Assembly: GCA_964577715.1 (NCBI GenBank)
Contig: CAZOAA010000039.1
Span: 1-12,872 of the forward strand
Direction of reading: 5' to 3'
DNA from: SUP05 sp964577715
GTDB taxonomy: Bacteria; Pseudomonadota; Gammaproteobacteria; PS1; Pseudothioglobaceae
Length of the DNA stretch: 12,872 nucleotides
The notes under the pieces were generated by a model. That model saw only the letters and a program-made list of their open reading frames with translations, ran no database searches and was not told the origin of the DNA. This document shows positions 1 through 7,341 of the stretch, piece after piece. The translations under genes and the position numbers were made by a program. Numbering within the stretch: position 1 is the stretch's first letter; the number at the start of each line of letters is the position of its first letter.

Positions 1-1064
1 TATTTTATGGAAAACTCCCCATGAAGCTTACTAATTTCTTTAGATACTCCATGCTGAAAAGCAACTATTGGAATAAAATTCTTATAACAAATTTTAGCCA
101 ATGCCATTTCTCTAATATTCACAGGTGAATTCATCAATACTATAGTTTTTTCTTTACATACAGGGGTAATTTCTTTATTCCAAGTCAGCTCCCAACTGTA
201 AAAACTATCAAAATTTTCTTTAATTCTTGACAAAAACATTGAAATAGTATGATCAAGTATTTCTGGTATAAGCCATCGACTAAATCTAGCATGCAAAATA
301 GGATAGATGGAACTAATAAGATCTTTATCTATACTGCTATTTTTATCATAGTTAGTCGATATTTTTGCATTTTTACCAATTTCTTTGGCGTATACCCTGT
401 TAAGAATTAAATTATATGCAGTTTCTATGACTAGTTCATTTTCACTAGAAATCAACACTTTTCCTCTCCACTTGCCTAGTGATAATAATGGTAAATTTCC
501 TATAAATTTCAAAAAAAATCTATATACTAAGCCCTCAATCCCAGAAACCCTCAATCTACTCAATAAGCTAACTTTTTTATTGGGAGTTGACTGAGATTTT
601 TTTACAGAATATACAACTCTCTTTAAATTAGGATTTAATTCCAATATCTCACCCCACGGAGGATTGATAGTACCATTTGATCGTGAGTCTTGAATCTTAA
701 TATCAATAACTAATCTAGGTTCAACTAAATCTTTATAACTAACACAAGCAGCTTTGAATAAAATCTTTTGAAAAGAAGCTGCAGTATAGGCGACTAGTAA
801 TGCATCTAAATATTGAATATGTTTAACTGAATATGCTGCATCAAATATATTTTCTGAGAACCCTTGGATAGAGTTTTGAAATTCCCTCATATTATCTACA
901 GTCCAACTTTGATCAACTGGGGTCACATTATGATTATTATTCAATATGACAGCTGGAGATGATGATCTTACCGTGGCTTCTCTAGGTAGATTTTTACTAT
1001 ATGCCCAATTTAAAGCTTCATTACTATCACAGAAAATATTATTGAATGAAGAAAATTCATGCAT
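1..1064 (-). CDS. Glycosyltransferase-like surface carbohydrate protein, 3' end beyond window
   Basis: The minus strand stays open from an ATG at 1062-1064 to the window edge: 354 codons with no stop, so the gene is partial at its C-terminus. The ATG follows the TAG of the aldo/keto reductase after one base, a spacing typical of translational coupling. The protein is mixed alpha/beta with no evident signal peptide or membrane segment. Residues 307-311 (TIVLM) and 332-336 (PIVAF) look like Rossmann strands. The second leads straight into Q337-H338-G339, a motif seen in GT-B type capsule, teichoic-acid and polysialic-acid transferases and related surface-carbohydrate proteins. Its position at the end of a pseudaminic acid gene set suggests a nonulosonic-acid or other sugar transferase, but that is inference. 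I do not recognise the exact family, and the domain that would decide it may lie beyond base 1. The reading frame is certain; the function is tentative. Confidence 0.75.
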   Translation of the reverse strand, partial: MHEFSSFNNIFCDSNEALNWAYSKNLPREATVRSSSPAVILNNNHNVTPVDQSWTVDNMREFQNSIQGFSENIFDAAYSVKHIQYLDALLVAYTAASFQKILFKAACVSYKDLVEPRLVIDIKIQDSRSNGTINPPWGEILELNPNLKRVVYSVKKSQSTPNKKVSLLSRLRVSGIEGLVYRFFLKFIGNLPLLSLGKWRGKVLISSENELVIETAYNLILNRVYAKEIGKNAKISTNYDKNSSIDKDLISSIYPILHARFSRWLIPEILDHTISMFLSRIKENFDSFYSWELTWNKEITPVCKEKTIVLMNSPVNIREMALAKICYKNFIPIVAFQHGVSKEISKLHGEFSIK

Positions 1065-1065
1065 A

Positions 1066-1944
1066 CTATTTTTTTTCCCATTCTGATGGGTTGACAAATT
1101 TAGATTCTTGCACAGAGAGGTAATGATAATTAGCTGAATTAATTTTATTTTTAGTTGCCTTAATGATTTGTTTGAATTGATTCAAAGATTCAACTCCGAC
1201 TACTATCTTATCTACTTCGTGAAGATTTTGGACAAAAGACAATGAAAGATCCAGTGGCTTCAAAGATAATTCATTACATGCTAACCTAAATTGATCTAAT
1301 TTATCTTGCATAGGATTAAAATAATCAGGCTGTTCAGACTTGCTCATAAGCAACAACCCTTGAAGAAAAACACTTCTTGCATGTATCTCTATATTGTGTT
1401 TTTTTAAAATTGATAAATGACCACTATGCACCAGTCTTTGATCGATAATACTCACCGGTAGTTGCATAATATCAATATCAAAATTATCTATTATGCGATC
1501 AATTTGGCTACAATTATATACTGAAACTCCAACTTTATCAATAATGCCGGATTCTTTAAATTTACACAGCTCATGAAAAATCTTAAACCCATTAGGCTTA
1601 ATTAGATCGTTACAAGAATGAACCAGTATTCCTTTTATTTTTTTCCTATTTAAATTTAAAAGAGACTTTTCAACAGATCTATTAAGCAAGTAGATATCAT
1701 TATTGTCAATCTCCATATGCGAAAAATATGGAGTTTTTGTAATAATATTCCAGTCAAAATTTCCTAAATTTTTTCCTACAACATCTTCAGAACAGCCATA
1801 TAATGGAGCTGTATCAATATCTGATATGCCAACTTTATGAGCATAATTCAAAATTTTAATAACTTCACTTTGTGATACTTTTCCAGTCTTATTTGATATG
1901 CCATAAGGTAATCCAAATTGAGCTGTGCCAAGTTCAATTTTCAT
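1066..1944 (-). CDS. Aldo/keto reductase of nonulosonic acid cluster
   Basis: A 292-residue protein of the aldo/keto reductase superfamily, TIM-barrel NAD(P)H-dependent oxidoreductases. It opens with the typical first strand LGTAQFGLPYG (5-15). The catalytic tetrad is visible: D44 and Y49 in DTAPLYG, K70 in IITKTP and H109 in GILVHS. The late GVES segment fits the cofactor-binding end. The ATG at 1942-1944 overlaps the end of the acetyltransferase gene by 11 nt, and the stop is one base from the next start, so it sits inside a coupled operon. Aldo/keto reductases are common in pseudaminic and legionaminic acid clusters, where their exact step is poorly defined; a tailoring reduction or oxidation of the sugar is possible. 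The family call is firm; the substrate is unknown. Confidence 0.88.
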   Translation of the reverse strand: MKIELGTAQFGLPYGISNKTGKVSQSEVIKILNYAHKVGISDIDTAPLYGCSEDVVGKNLGNFDWNIITKTPYFSHMEIDNNDIYLLNRSVEKSLLNLNRKKIKGILVHSCNDLIKPNGFKIFHELCKFKESGIIDKVGVSVYNCSQIDRIIDNFDIDIMQLPVSIIDQRLVHSGHLSILKKHNIEIHARSVFLQGLLLMSKSEQPDYFNPMQDKLDQFRLACNELSLKPLDLSLSFVQNLHEVDKIVVGVESLNQFKQIIKATKNKINSANYHYLSVQESKFVNPSEWEKK

Positions 1945-2470
1945 CTACAGATATTCCCATCCACCAAACACCCTCTCTACCGGTCGAAGAGTTGACATAA
2001 TTGCTAAAAAAACCTTCTACTTTATAGCCTGCCTTTTCAAAAGCTATTTTTGAGGCAATATTATTCTCATAACAACTTGCAAATATTTTTACTAGCTTCA
2101 TTTGTTTAAAGCCAAAATTAGTAATTGACTGAATCGATTCTGTAGCATAGCCCCTCCCCCATGAATCTTTATCGCCTATTACAAGTCCAATACTTGAGCG
2201 GTTATGGTACTTATTAATAGGCCCTAATTTTATATTCCCAATATGGTTCATGCTATCACTTTCATATATTCCAAATAAAAATGATTTCCTATCTTGTTGT
2301 ACTTGGGAAACAAATTTCTTTATAGTTTCTATATTGTTTTTTACAAATCTAGATTCTAAATTTTTGTTTATTTCCACATCATTCATCCAGTCAACGTATT
2401 TAGTGCTGACACAGCCTGCATCTAGTTCTTTAAATAAAAGCCTATTAGATTTTAATGAAATACTAGACAT
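1934..2470 (-). CDS. GNAT N-acetyltransferase, RimJ/RimL-like, probable PseH-type role
   Basis: A 178-residue GNAT-fold acetyltransferase, counting from the ATG at 2468-2470. That start gives the normal RimJ/RimL-type opening SSISLKSNRLLFKELD and an 8-nt overlap with the end of pseC. An in-frame ATG at 2494 would add eight hydrophobic residues inside pseC and is less likely. The acetyl-CoA motif A is WGRGYATES (104-112), after strand IGLVIG (94-99). A motif-B-like segment, N..A...FEKAGY, follows. Next to pseC, the natural role is N-acetylation of the 4-amino group of the UDP-altrosamine intermediate, the PseH step. It resembles RimJ/RimL enzymes more than the classical Campylobacter PseH, so I assign the role by context only. 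Confidence 0.85.
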   Translation of the reverse strand: MSSISLKSNRLLFKELDAGCVSTKYVDWMNDVEINKNLESRFVKNNIETIKKFVSQVQQDRKSFLFGIYESDSMNHIGNIKLGPINKYHNRSSIGLVIGDKDSWGRGYATESIQSITNFGFKQMKLVKIFASCYENNIASKIAFEKAGYKVEGFFSNYVNSSTGREGVWWMGISVDEN

Positions 2471-3629
2471 TATTAACAATATCCAGTATTTCATTAATTA
2501 CTCTTTGTTGATTACTAGTATTTAATAATGGAAATATTGGCAATGATATGGAACTACTGTAATGCCTCTCTGCCTCATTCAACATTAGATCAGTATCGTA
2601 AAATGGTTGGCGATATATTGGAATATAATGCATGTTAACCAAAATTCCTCTATCATTTAACTCTTCATATAAATAGTCCCTAAGTTTAGAGTATTTACCG
2701 GTAAACCTAACGACATAAAGGTGGTAACTTGATTTACAATTAACATTAATCTTAAGAGGGTTAATATCGGAAATATTAGCAAATGCCCTATCATATAATA
2801 AGGCTATTTTACCCCGCACATCAACATATCTATCTAATCTTTCTATTTGACTAATTCCCAATGCAGCTTGAATATCAGTCATACGATAATTAAACCCTAA
2901 GTCAATCTGCTCATAGTACCATTTTGGATGATGTACTTTAGATAAAAAACTTTTATTCTCACGCGTAATGCCATGACTCCTTAATAACTTCATATAACTA
3001 TCTAACTCATTATTATTGCACATAATGGCACCCCCTTCACCAGTTGTAATCATCTTAACAGGATGAAAACTAAAAACAGTCATATCAGAGTACTTGCAGC
3101 ACCCTACAGAAGTATTTGAATATTTTGCACCAAGGGCATGAGCCGCATCTTCAATAATTTTAAACCCATATTTCTTTCCTAAAGAATGAATAGACTTCAT
3201 ATCACAAGACTGGCCAGAAAAATGCACTGGTATAATGATTTTTGGCAGCCTTCCTTCTTTTTCTGCGACCTCTAATTTACTCACCAAATTAGAAATGCTC
3301 ATCAATCCAGTATCGTAGTCAATATCAACAAAATCAACAGAAGCTCCGCAATAAAGAGCACAATTAGCCGATGCTACAAATGATATTGGAGATGTCCATA
3401 ACACATCCCCTTTCTTTAACCCTAGAGATAGGCACGCAATATGGAGTGCTGATGTGCAGCTACTAACAACTGTAGAGTATTTTGCACCAGTATAAAGACA
3501 TAAAGACCGTTCAAAATTACAGACTGTTTGGCCTTGGGTAATGTAGTCGGATCTTAATACTTTGACAATATTGTCAATATCATCATCTGTAACATCATGC
3601 ATGCCATAAGGAATATTATTTAATTTCAT
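2463..3629 (-). CDS. pseC: UDP-4-amino-4,6-dideoxy-N-acetyl-beta-L-altrosamine transaminase PseC
   Basis: A 388-residue PLP-dependent aminotransferase of the DegT/DnrJ/EryC1/StrS family, the usual size for PseC. It transfers an amino group to C4 of the 4-keto sugar made by PseB, the second step of pseudaminic acid synthesis in the cytoplasm. Visible family marks are SSCTSALHIA (57-66), VHFSGQSCDM (135-144), the PLP-contacting IIEDAAHALGA (158-168) and the Schiff-base lysine K192 in FSFHPVKMITTGEGG. The FHPVK..TTGEGG form and the GFNYRMTDIQAALG segment are typical of PseC. The ATG at 3627-3629 lies 4 nt after the glycosyltransferase stop. In contrast to many pse operons, pseC is not next to pseB here; two genes separate them. 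Confidence 0.92.
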   Translation of the reverse strand: MKLNNIPYGMHDVTDDDIDNIVKVLRSDYITQGQTVCNFERSLCLYTGAKYSTVVSSCTSALHIACLSLGLKKGDVLWTSPISFVASANCALYCGASVDFVDIDYDTGLMSISNLVSKLEVAEKEGRLPKIIIPVHFSGQSCDMKSIHSLGKKYGFKIIEDAAHALGAKYSNTSVGCCKYSDMTVFSFHPVKMITTGEGGAIMCNNNELDSYMKLLRSHGITRENKSFLSKVHHPKWYYEQIDLGFNYRMTDIQAALGISQIERLDRYVDVRGKIALLYDRAFANISDINPLKINVNCKSSYHLYVVRFTGKYSKLRDYLYEELNDRGILVNMHYIPIYRQPFYDTDLMLNEAERHYSSSISLPIFPLLNTSNQQRVINEILDIVNNV

Positions 3630-3633
3630 AAAA

Positions 3634-4950
3634 TTATGAAGTTCGCATACCTCTAACGCTAGATTGAAGTTCGTGCATATATTGCTTTGAACCCAACTCT
3701 AAAACATATTTCATTCTATTGTCAACCTCTACTAAATTATTTTTCCATATATTTCTTACCAAATTATAAGATGTTAAAAAATCATGTCCTGTGGCCGCTA
3801 ATATCATATGTTTATAATCAATTTCTTTGGTTCTGTAACTACTCTTATATGAATTTTCACTCTTTCCAGCAGTTTGTGATAGTGCTAAATCCATTCCATA
3901 TAATTTTATTCTTCTTGGCTTAAGAGAGAGCAAATCAATAATTGCATTTGGAACTGCTGTTAAGGATCCATTAAACAATACTTCCACTTGTTTCAAAACT
4001 CTAGAGCTATCTTTAGAAAATATATTACCAATGGGTTTAATATTTTTAAATATTGCTAATTTAATATTAGATGGAATTTCAATATTTTTGTTATTTATAA
4101 TATATCCAGATTGAAGCTTGTTGTAATAGGAAACTTCATAATCCTTGTATTCATTTATTTTCTCTTTAATATTAGACTTAATATTAAACCCAACCAACAC
4201 TTCAAAAGACTTTATTTCATCCAGAGTACTCCTATTAACTACTAATGGTCCGACAACCGCCACATCTTTTCCAAATATTAACTTTTCAGGCTCATAATTA
4301 TCATATTGAAAAACATGGTCAGAAGTATTATTGTCTTTATAGTGAAACAATGATAAAATCCGACTTGCGCATTTATACAAAGGTGTACTCTTATCGGTCT
4401 TACTAGCAAGATTATTTACTAAATCAAAATCTCCATCCTCAATTGCCGCAGATATAGCTAATTTATAACTATTGTAGTCAAACTTATTAGAACCTATAAC
4501 ATCAAAATATGCGCGTTTTTTTGCTAATTCTCTAATTTCATATGCTATATCAAAAAAAGATAGCAATAAAAAAAACGAATGGATTTCCAAACATTCATAG
4601 ACAGTCATTTTTTTAAAATCATGTTCTGGTATGTTTGAAACAATACGCTCTAGATCTTCATCGAACTTACCATTGCCAGCATCAGATTTTACTAAGAGCA
4701 ACACATCTAACCACCAATCGTCAGATATAAGTCTACTATTAACCTTTGTAATTTTGAACATTCTATGGATACAATTCACATGTTTCTTAGAATAAGTATC
4801 TTGACCATAAATATCTTTATAAAGAACAGACAAGTAATGATCACTGCGGTGACTTATTTTTGTAAATTTAGGGTGGTATTTTAAATATTTAGTGCTACTA
4901 ATGACATATTTATATACTAATAACTTATATTTTCTATAAAACAAGAACAT
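3634..4950 (-). CDS. Two-part putative glycosyltransferase, sialyltransferase-like C-terminal half
   Basis: A 438-residue protein in two parts. Residues 1-205 are helical and look like a degenerate TPR-type scaffold, with paired helices near 120-150 and 160-185. From residue 229 there is a nucleotide-sugar-transferase-like domain. It begins with DVAVVGP (229-235) and then a segment ending SFEVLVGFN (248-256), as in sialyltransferase-like proteins where VxxVGxG is followed by a strand ending in RxN/FN. Later come FNGSLTAVPNAIIDL (326-340), RRIKLYGMDL (346-355) and HDFLTSYNLVRNIW (389-402). This last is reminiscent of the His-Asp-x(n)-Asn segment in bacterial sialyltransferases. It follows the FkbM gene after 3 nt and precedes pseC by 4 nt. 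I infer a CMP-ulosonic-acid transferase; the fold assignment is by eye, so confidence in function is low to moderate. Confidence 0.6.
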   Translation of the reverse strand: MFLFYRKYKLLVYKYVISSTKYLKYHPKFTKISHRSDHYLSVLYKDIYGQDTYSKKHVNCIHRMFKITKVNSRLISDDWWLDVLLLVKSDAGNGKFDEDLERIVSNIPEHDFKKMTVYECLEIHSFFLLLSFFDIAYEIRELAKKRAYFDVIGSNKFDYNSYKLAISAAIEDGDFDLVNNLASKTDKSTPLYKCASRILSLFHYKDNNTSDHVFQYDNYEPEKLIFGKDVAVVGPLVVNRSTLDEIKSFEVLVGFNIKSNIKEKINEYKDYEVSYYNKLQSGYIINNKNIEIPSNIKLAIFKNIKPIGNIFSKDSSRVLKQVEVLFNGSLTAVPNAIIDLLSLKPRRIKLYGMDLALSQTAGKSENSYKSSYRTKEIDYKHMILAATGHDFLTSYNLVRNIWKNNLVEVDNRMKYVLELGSKQYMHELQSSVRGMRTS

Positions 4951-4953
4951 TTT

Positions 4954-6018
4954 TTACCTTGAAAATATAAGGTTCATTGTTCCAAGTGCCCCACGCATAT
5001 TATTTATTTTAGTTAGGTCAATATGATTCATTTTAATCCCCTGTACATGCGTTAAACTAAACCCATTACAAGTTAAATTGTTGATTATATTGTCAACAGC
5101 TTTGTATTCTAACAATGAAGTTTCGACTAGAACTGACTTACATACTTTATTACTAAATAATTCATCACAACCATCAATAACTTTCTCTTCTATTCCATCA
5201 ACATCTATCTTAATATGGGTTGGAATTGGTAAATTAAATTTTTTAAACAGGTGATTGCCTGATATAGCCATAACATTGTTAAATATTAAACTATCTGAAT
5301 TCTTAAATGATTGAGCCTCTTCCCCTTCTATTGTGTTACAAGATGCTCCAGCTTTACTACTAGAAACCAATAGTTCCGCCATATACTGCTTATCTGTTAA
5401 CGCTGCAAAAACAGGATAAACAATATTATTAAGATTATTAATCTCAATATTCTTACACAAAACAGAGAAGTTATTCCATAATGGTTCGCATGATACTACT
5501 TTAACTCCATTCTTTGCAGCATAAATAGTATAAGTTCCAATATTGGCACCAACATCCAGAAGGACATTGCTACTATCAAGTTTGTTAAGCCAATTAATTG
5601 TATCAATTTCACTAGATAGTAGCTTGTTAGCCCTAATTATTGACGAATTACCGGCTCCAAAAAATAAGTATTGCGTATTGTTATTATCTATTTTAATTAT
5701 CGGATTTAAAGCATTAGCAATATAAGATCTAATTATTGGAATATTCATCCTAGCCTTTACCCTTCTAGCCTTAGATAAAAAAAATAACTTAAATCTTGTA
5801 ATATTACTAACCTTGGCTATATTTTTTTTTGACTTAATTAATTTTATTTCTATACTGCTTCCGTCTTTTATTTCTTGCGAAAAATATTTTCTATTAATCT
5901 TTTTTTTATTTAAATAAAAATCATATAAATAATTATTAATATTAACTAATGACAACAGCTCAGCTATTGTAGTGTTTTTATTTAATATTGTAGTGTTTTT
6001 ATTTAATGTTATCTTCAT
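4954..6018 (-). CDS. FkbM-family methyltransferase with N-terminal beta-grasp domain
   Basis: A 354-residue fusion. Residues 1-60 read as a small TGS/ThiS-like beta-grasp domain: an initial hairpin, a helix AELLSLV (19-25), N37-K-K-K, I50, D52 and the final strand SSIEI (54-58). There is no C-terminal Gly-Gly, so sulfur-carrier chemistry is unlikely. A basic helical linker (about 61-130) leads to a SAM-dependent FkbM methyltransferase. Motif I is VLLDVGANIGTYTIYA (152-167), the acidic residue is E178 in SCEPLW, and the family signature is IKIDVDGIEEKV (269-280). FkbM enzymes usually O-methylate sugars or natural products. It is a paralogue of the split pair at 9723-10795. The first hairpin contains a perfect 7-residue repeat. 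It sits between pseB and the glycosyltransferase, 47 nt after pseB, with no clear Shine-Dalgarno. Methylation of the cluster's own glycan is inferred. Confidence 0.88.
   Translation of the reverse strand: MKITLNKNTTILNKNTTIAELLSLVNINNYLYDFYLNKKKINRKYFSQEIKDGSSIEIKLIKSKKNIAKVSNITRFKLFFLSKARRVKARMNIPIIRSYIANALNPIIKIDNNNTQYLFFGAGNSSIIRANKLLSSEIDTINWLNKLDSSNVLLDVGANIGTYTIYAAKNGVKVVSCEPLWNNFSVLCKNIEINNLNNIVYPVFAALTDKQYMAELLVSSSKAGASCNTIEGEEAQSFKNSDSLIFNNVMAISGNHLFKKFNLPIPTHIKIDVDGIEEKVIDGCDELFSNKVCKSVLVETSLLEYKAVDNIINNLTCNGFSLTHVQGIKMNHIDLTKINNMRGALGTMNLIFSR
5966..6007 (-). repeat. Perfect 21-bp tandem duplication, in frame
   Basis: Bases 5966-5986 and 5987-6007 are identical. Because the unit is 21 bp, the repeat keeps the frame and encodes LNKNTTI twice (residues 5-11 and 12-18) in the beta-grasp domain of the FkbM fusion. 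Identity at every third base points to recent origin or active slipped-strand copying. Gain or loss of a unit would change the hairpin length by seven residues without breaking the gene. Confidence 0.95.
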
Positions 6019-6065
6019 AAAACTTTGATATATTTACGCAATGTTTCTATTGTTGTACTATTATT

Positions 6066-7067
6066 CTAACGCCTAGTATTGTAGATCTTAATTTCATCAA
6101 TACTAAGAAATCTTTTATTTGTGCCTGAGCTATATTCAAATCCCTGCTTTACTAATACTCCTTTCTCTTTAGTAGAAGAGTTCACCATAAAATCATTTAA
6201 TCTAGTATAATAAATGACGGTTGGCTTAATAATAAAATACTTCTTAAATTCTATTGTTAAATGCGAGTCATCTGATGGACACATAACTTCATGTAATTTT
6301 TCTCCAGGACGAATTCCTATAATTTTAATTGGCAAATCTGGGGCCATTGATTTAGCAAGGTCAGTAATTCTAACTGATGGAATCTTAGGAACAAATATTT
6401 CACCTCCCTCCATACAACTAAAACAATCTAAAACAAAGTTGACTCCTTCTTGTAGCGTTATCCAAAAACGAGTCATTTCCCTATGTGTAATTGGAATATA
6501 AGGCGACCTATCTTTAATAATTTTTTTAAAATATGGTACAACTGATCCTCGAGATCCAACAACATTACCATAACGTACAACAGAGAATTTAGTTCTACCA
6601 CCAGACATATTATTTGCCGCAACAAATAGCTTATCAGATGCTAATTTTGTGGCTCCATACAGATTAATGGGATTAGCTGCCTTATCCGTAGAAAGCGCCA
6701 TTACTTTTTCTACGTTGTTTTCTAAAGAGGCTGTAATAATATTTTCTGCGCCATGAATGTTTGTTTTTATGCACTCCATAGGATTGTACTCTGCAATAGG
6801 AACATGCTTAATAGCTGCGGCGTGAATTACAATATCTATTCCACGCATAGCCTCTTTTAACCGACAAACATCACGAACATCTCCAATAAAAAAACGTATA
6901 ATTTCCTGATATTCTTGGAATTTTATAGCCATATCATACTGCTTAAGCTCATCACGAGAATAAATTACAAGTCTTCTAAGTTTGTACTTTTTTAATAATG
7001 TAGAGACATAACGATGACCAAAAGACCCAGTCCCTCCAGTTATTAAAACTGATTTACTATTAAACAC
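6066..7067 (-). CDS. pseB: UDP-N-acetylglucosamine 4,6-dehydratase (inverting) PseB
   Basis: A 333-residue short-chain dehydrogenase/reductase, the usual size for PseB. It converts UDP-GlcNAc to UDP-2-acetamido-2,6-dideoxy-beta-L-arabino-4-hexulose, the first step of pseudaminic acid synthesis. The NADP-binding motif is GGTGSFG (11-17). IYSRDELKQYDM (35-46) is a hallmark of the PseB/FlaA1 group. The catalytic set is in LSTDKAANPINLYGATK (125-141): D128, K129, Y137 and K141. The start is GTG at 7065-7067, chosen because a perfect AAGGAG lies 6 nt upstream and MFNSKSVLITGG matches the family's N-terminus. It is the first gene after a 274-bp intergenic region with its own promoter, so it probably heads the left-hand operon. 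Confidence 0.95.
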   Translation of the reverse strand: MFNSKSVLITGGTGSFGHRYVSTLLKKYKLRRLVIYSRDELKQYDMAIKFQEYQEIIRFFIGDVRDVCRLKEAMRGIDIVIHAAAIKHVPIAEYNPMECIKTNIHGAENIITASLENNVEKVMALSTDKAANPINLYGATKLASDKLFVAANNMSGGRTKFSVVRYGNVVGSRGSVVPYFKKIIKDRSPYIPITHREMTRFWITLQEGVNFVLDCFSCMEGGEIFVPKIPSVRITDLAKSMAPDLPIKIIGIRPGEKLHEVMCPSDDSHLTIEFKKYFIIKPTVIYYTRLNDFMVNSSTKEKGVLVKQGFEYSSGTNKRFLSIDEIKIYNTRR

Positions 7068-7073
7068 TAAATG

Positions 7074-7079
7074 CTCCTT
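7074..7079 (-). promoter_or_regulatory. Ribosome binding site of pseB
   Basis: On the minus strand this reads AAGGAG with a 6-nt spacer to the GTG at 7067-7065. It is much stronger than the other start regions I inspected and decides for GTG initiation. Confidence 0.85.
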
Positions 7080-7228
7080 GTTCTATTATTGACAATTGTA
7101 TGTTGAAAAATCTTTTTATTACATATGTTATTATTTATCATTTTCAGTAGCAACAACAAAAGCCTTATTGATACAAAAAATTGCAATGTATTACTCTAAT
7201 ATGTTTCAATAATTCATTTATTTTTAAA

Positions 7229-7257
7229 ATTATAGTAACTATTATCAGTCTAATCAA
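7229..7257 (-). promoter_or_regulatory. Sigma70-like promoter for the pseB operon
   Basis: On the minus strand, TTGATT (7252-7257; four of six consensus bases) and a perfect TATAAT (7229-7234) are separated by 17 bp. Transcription would start near 7222 and give a leader of about 150 nt before pseB. It is the best promoter I found in the window and marks the start of a separate transcription unit. In AT-rich DNA a chance match is possible, but the spacing and the intergenic position favour it. Confidence 0.65.
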
Positions 7258-7322
7258 TGGTCAAATTCTGCTGTATTCTGGACCAGCAAAACACATAATG
7301 ATGTATACTGAAATAAATATTT

Positions 7323-7340
7323 ATTATTTTAAAAAATAAT
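7323..7340 (-). terminator. Weak A/T-only hairpin after the radical SAM gene
   Basis: ATTATTTT (7323-7330) and AAAATAAT (7333-7340) form a perfect 8-bp inverted repeat one base after the TAA at 7342-7344. It has no G-C pairs, so it would be a poor intrinsic terminator; partial read-through into pseB is likely. Confidence 0.3.
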
Positions 7341-7341
7341 A

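Larger units (their letters stand above)
7068..7341. other. Intergenic region between radical SAM gene and pseB
   Basis: This is the longest non-coding stretch in the window and separates the two modules. It holds an A/T-only inverted repeat just after the radical SAM stop (7323-7340), a GC-richer hairpin with arms 7266-7273 and 7284-7291 (about 8 bp with one G-T pair, 10-nt loop, no following T-run), the pseB promoter (7229-7257) and the pseB ribosome site. No ORF, tRNA or recognised riboswitch was seen. The expected pseB leader is about 150 nt. Confidence 0.7.

Noticed and set aside
385..594. Plus-strand ORF of 69 codons, and similar plus-strand ORFs opposite the other genes
   Set aside because: It lies opposite the long open minus-strand gene 1-1064 and has no family features. 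The other plus-strand ORFs (for example 2250-2525, 6214-6501, 11123-11404) likewise oppose firmly identified genes.
2471..2494. Upstream ATG for the acetyltransferase at 2494
   Set aside because: It adds eight hydrophobic residues coded inside pseC. The ATG at 2470 gives the normal family N-terminus and a short coupled overlap.
7266..7291. Intrinsic terminator at the GC-richer hairpin upstream of pseB
   Set aside because: The stem is short with a G-T pair and is not followed by a T-run on the transcribed side.
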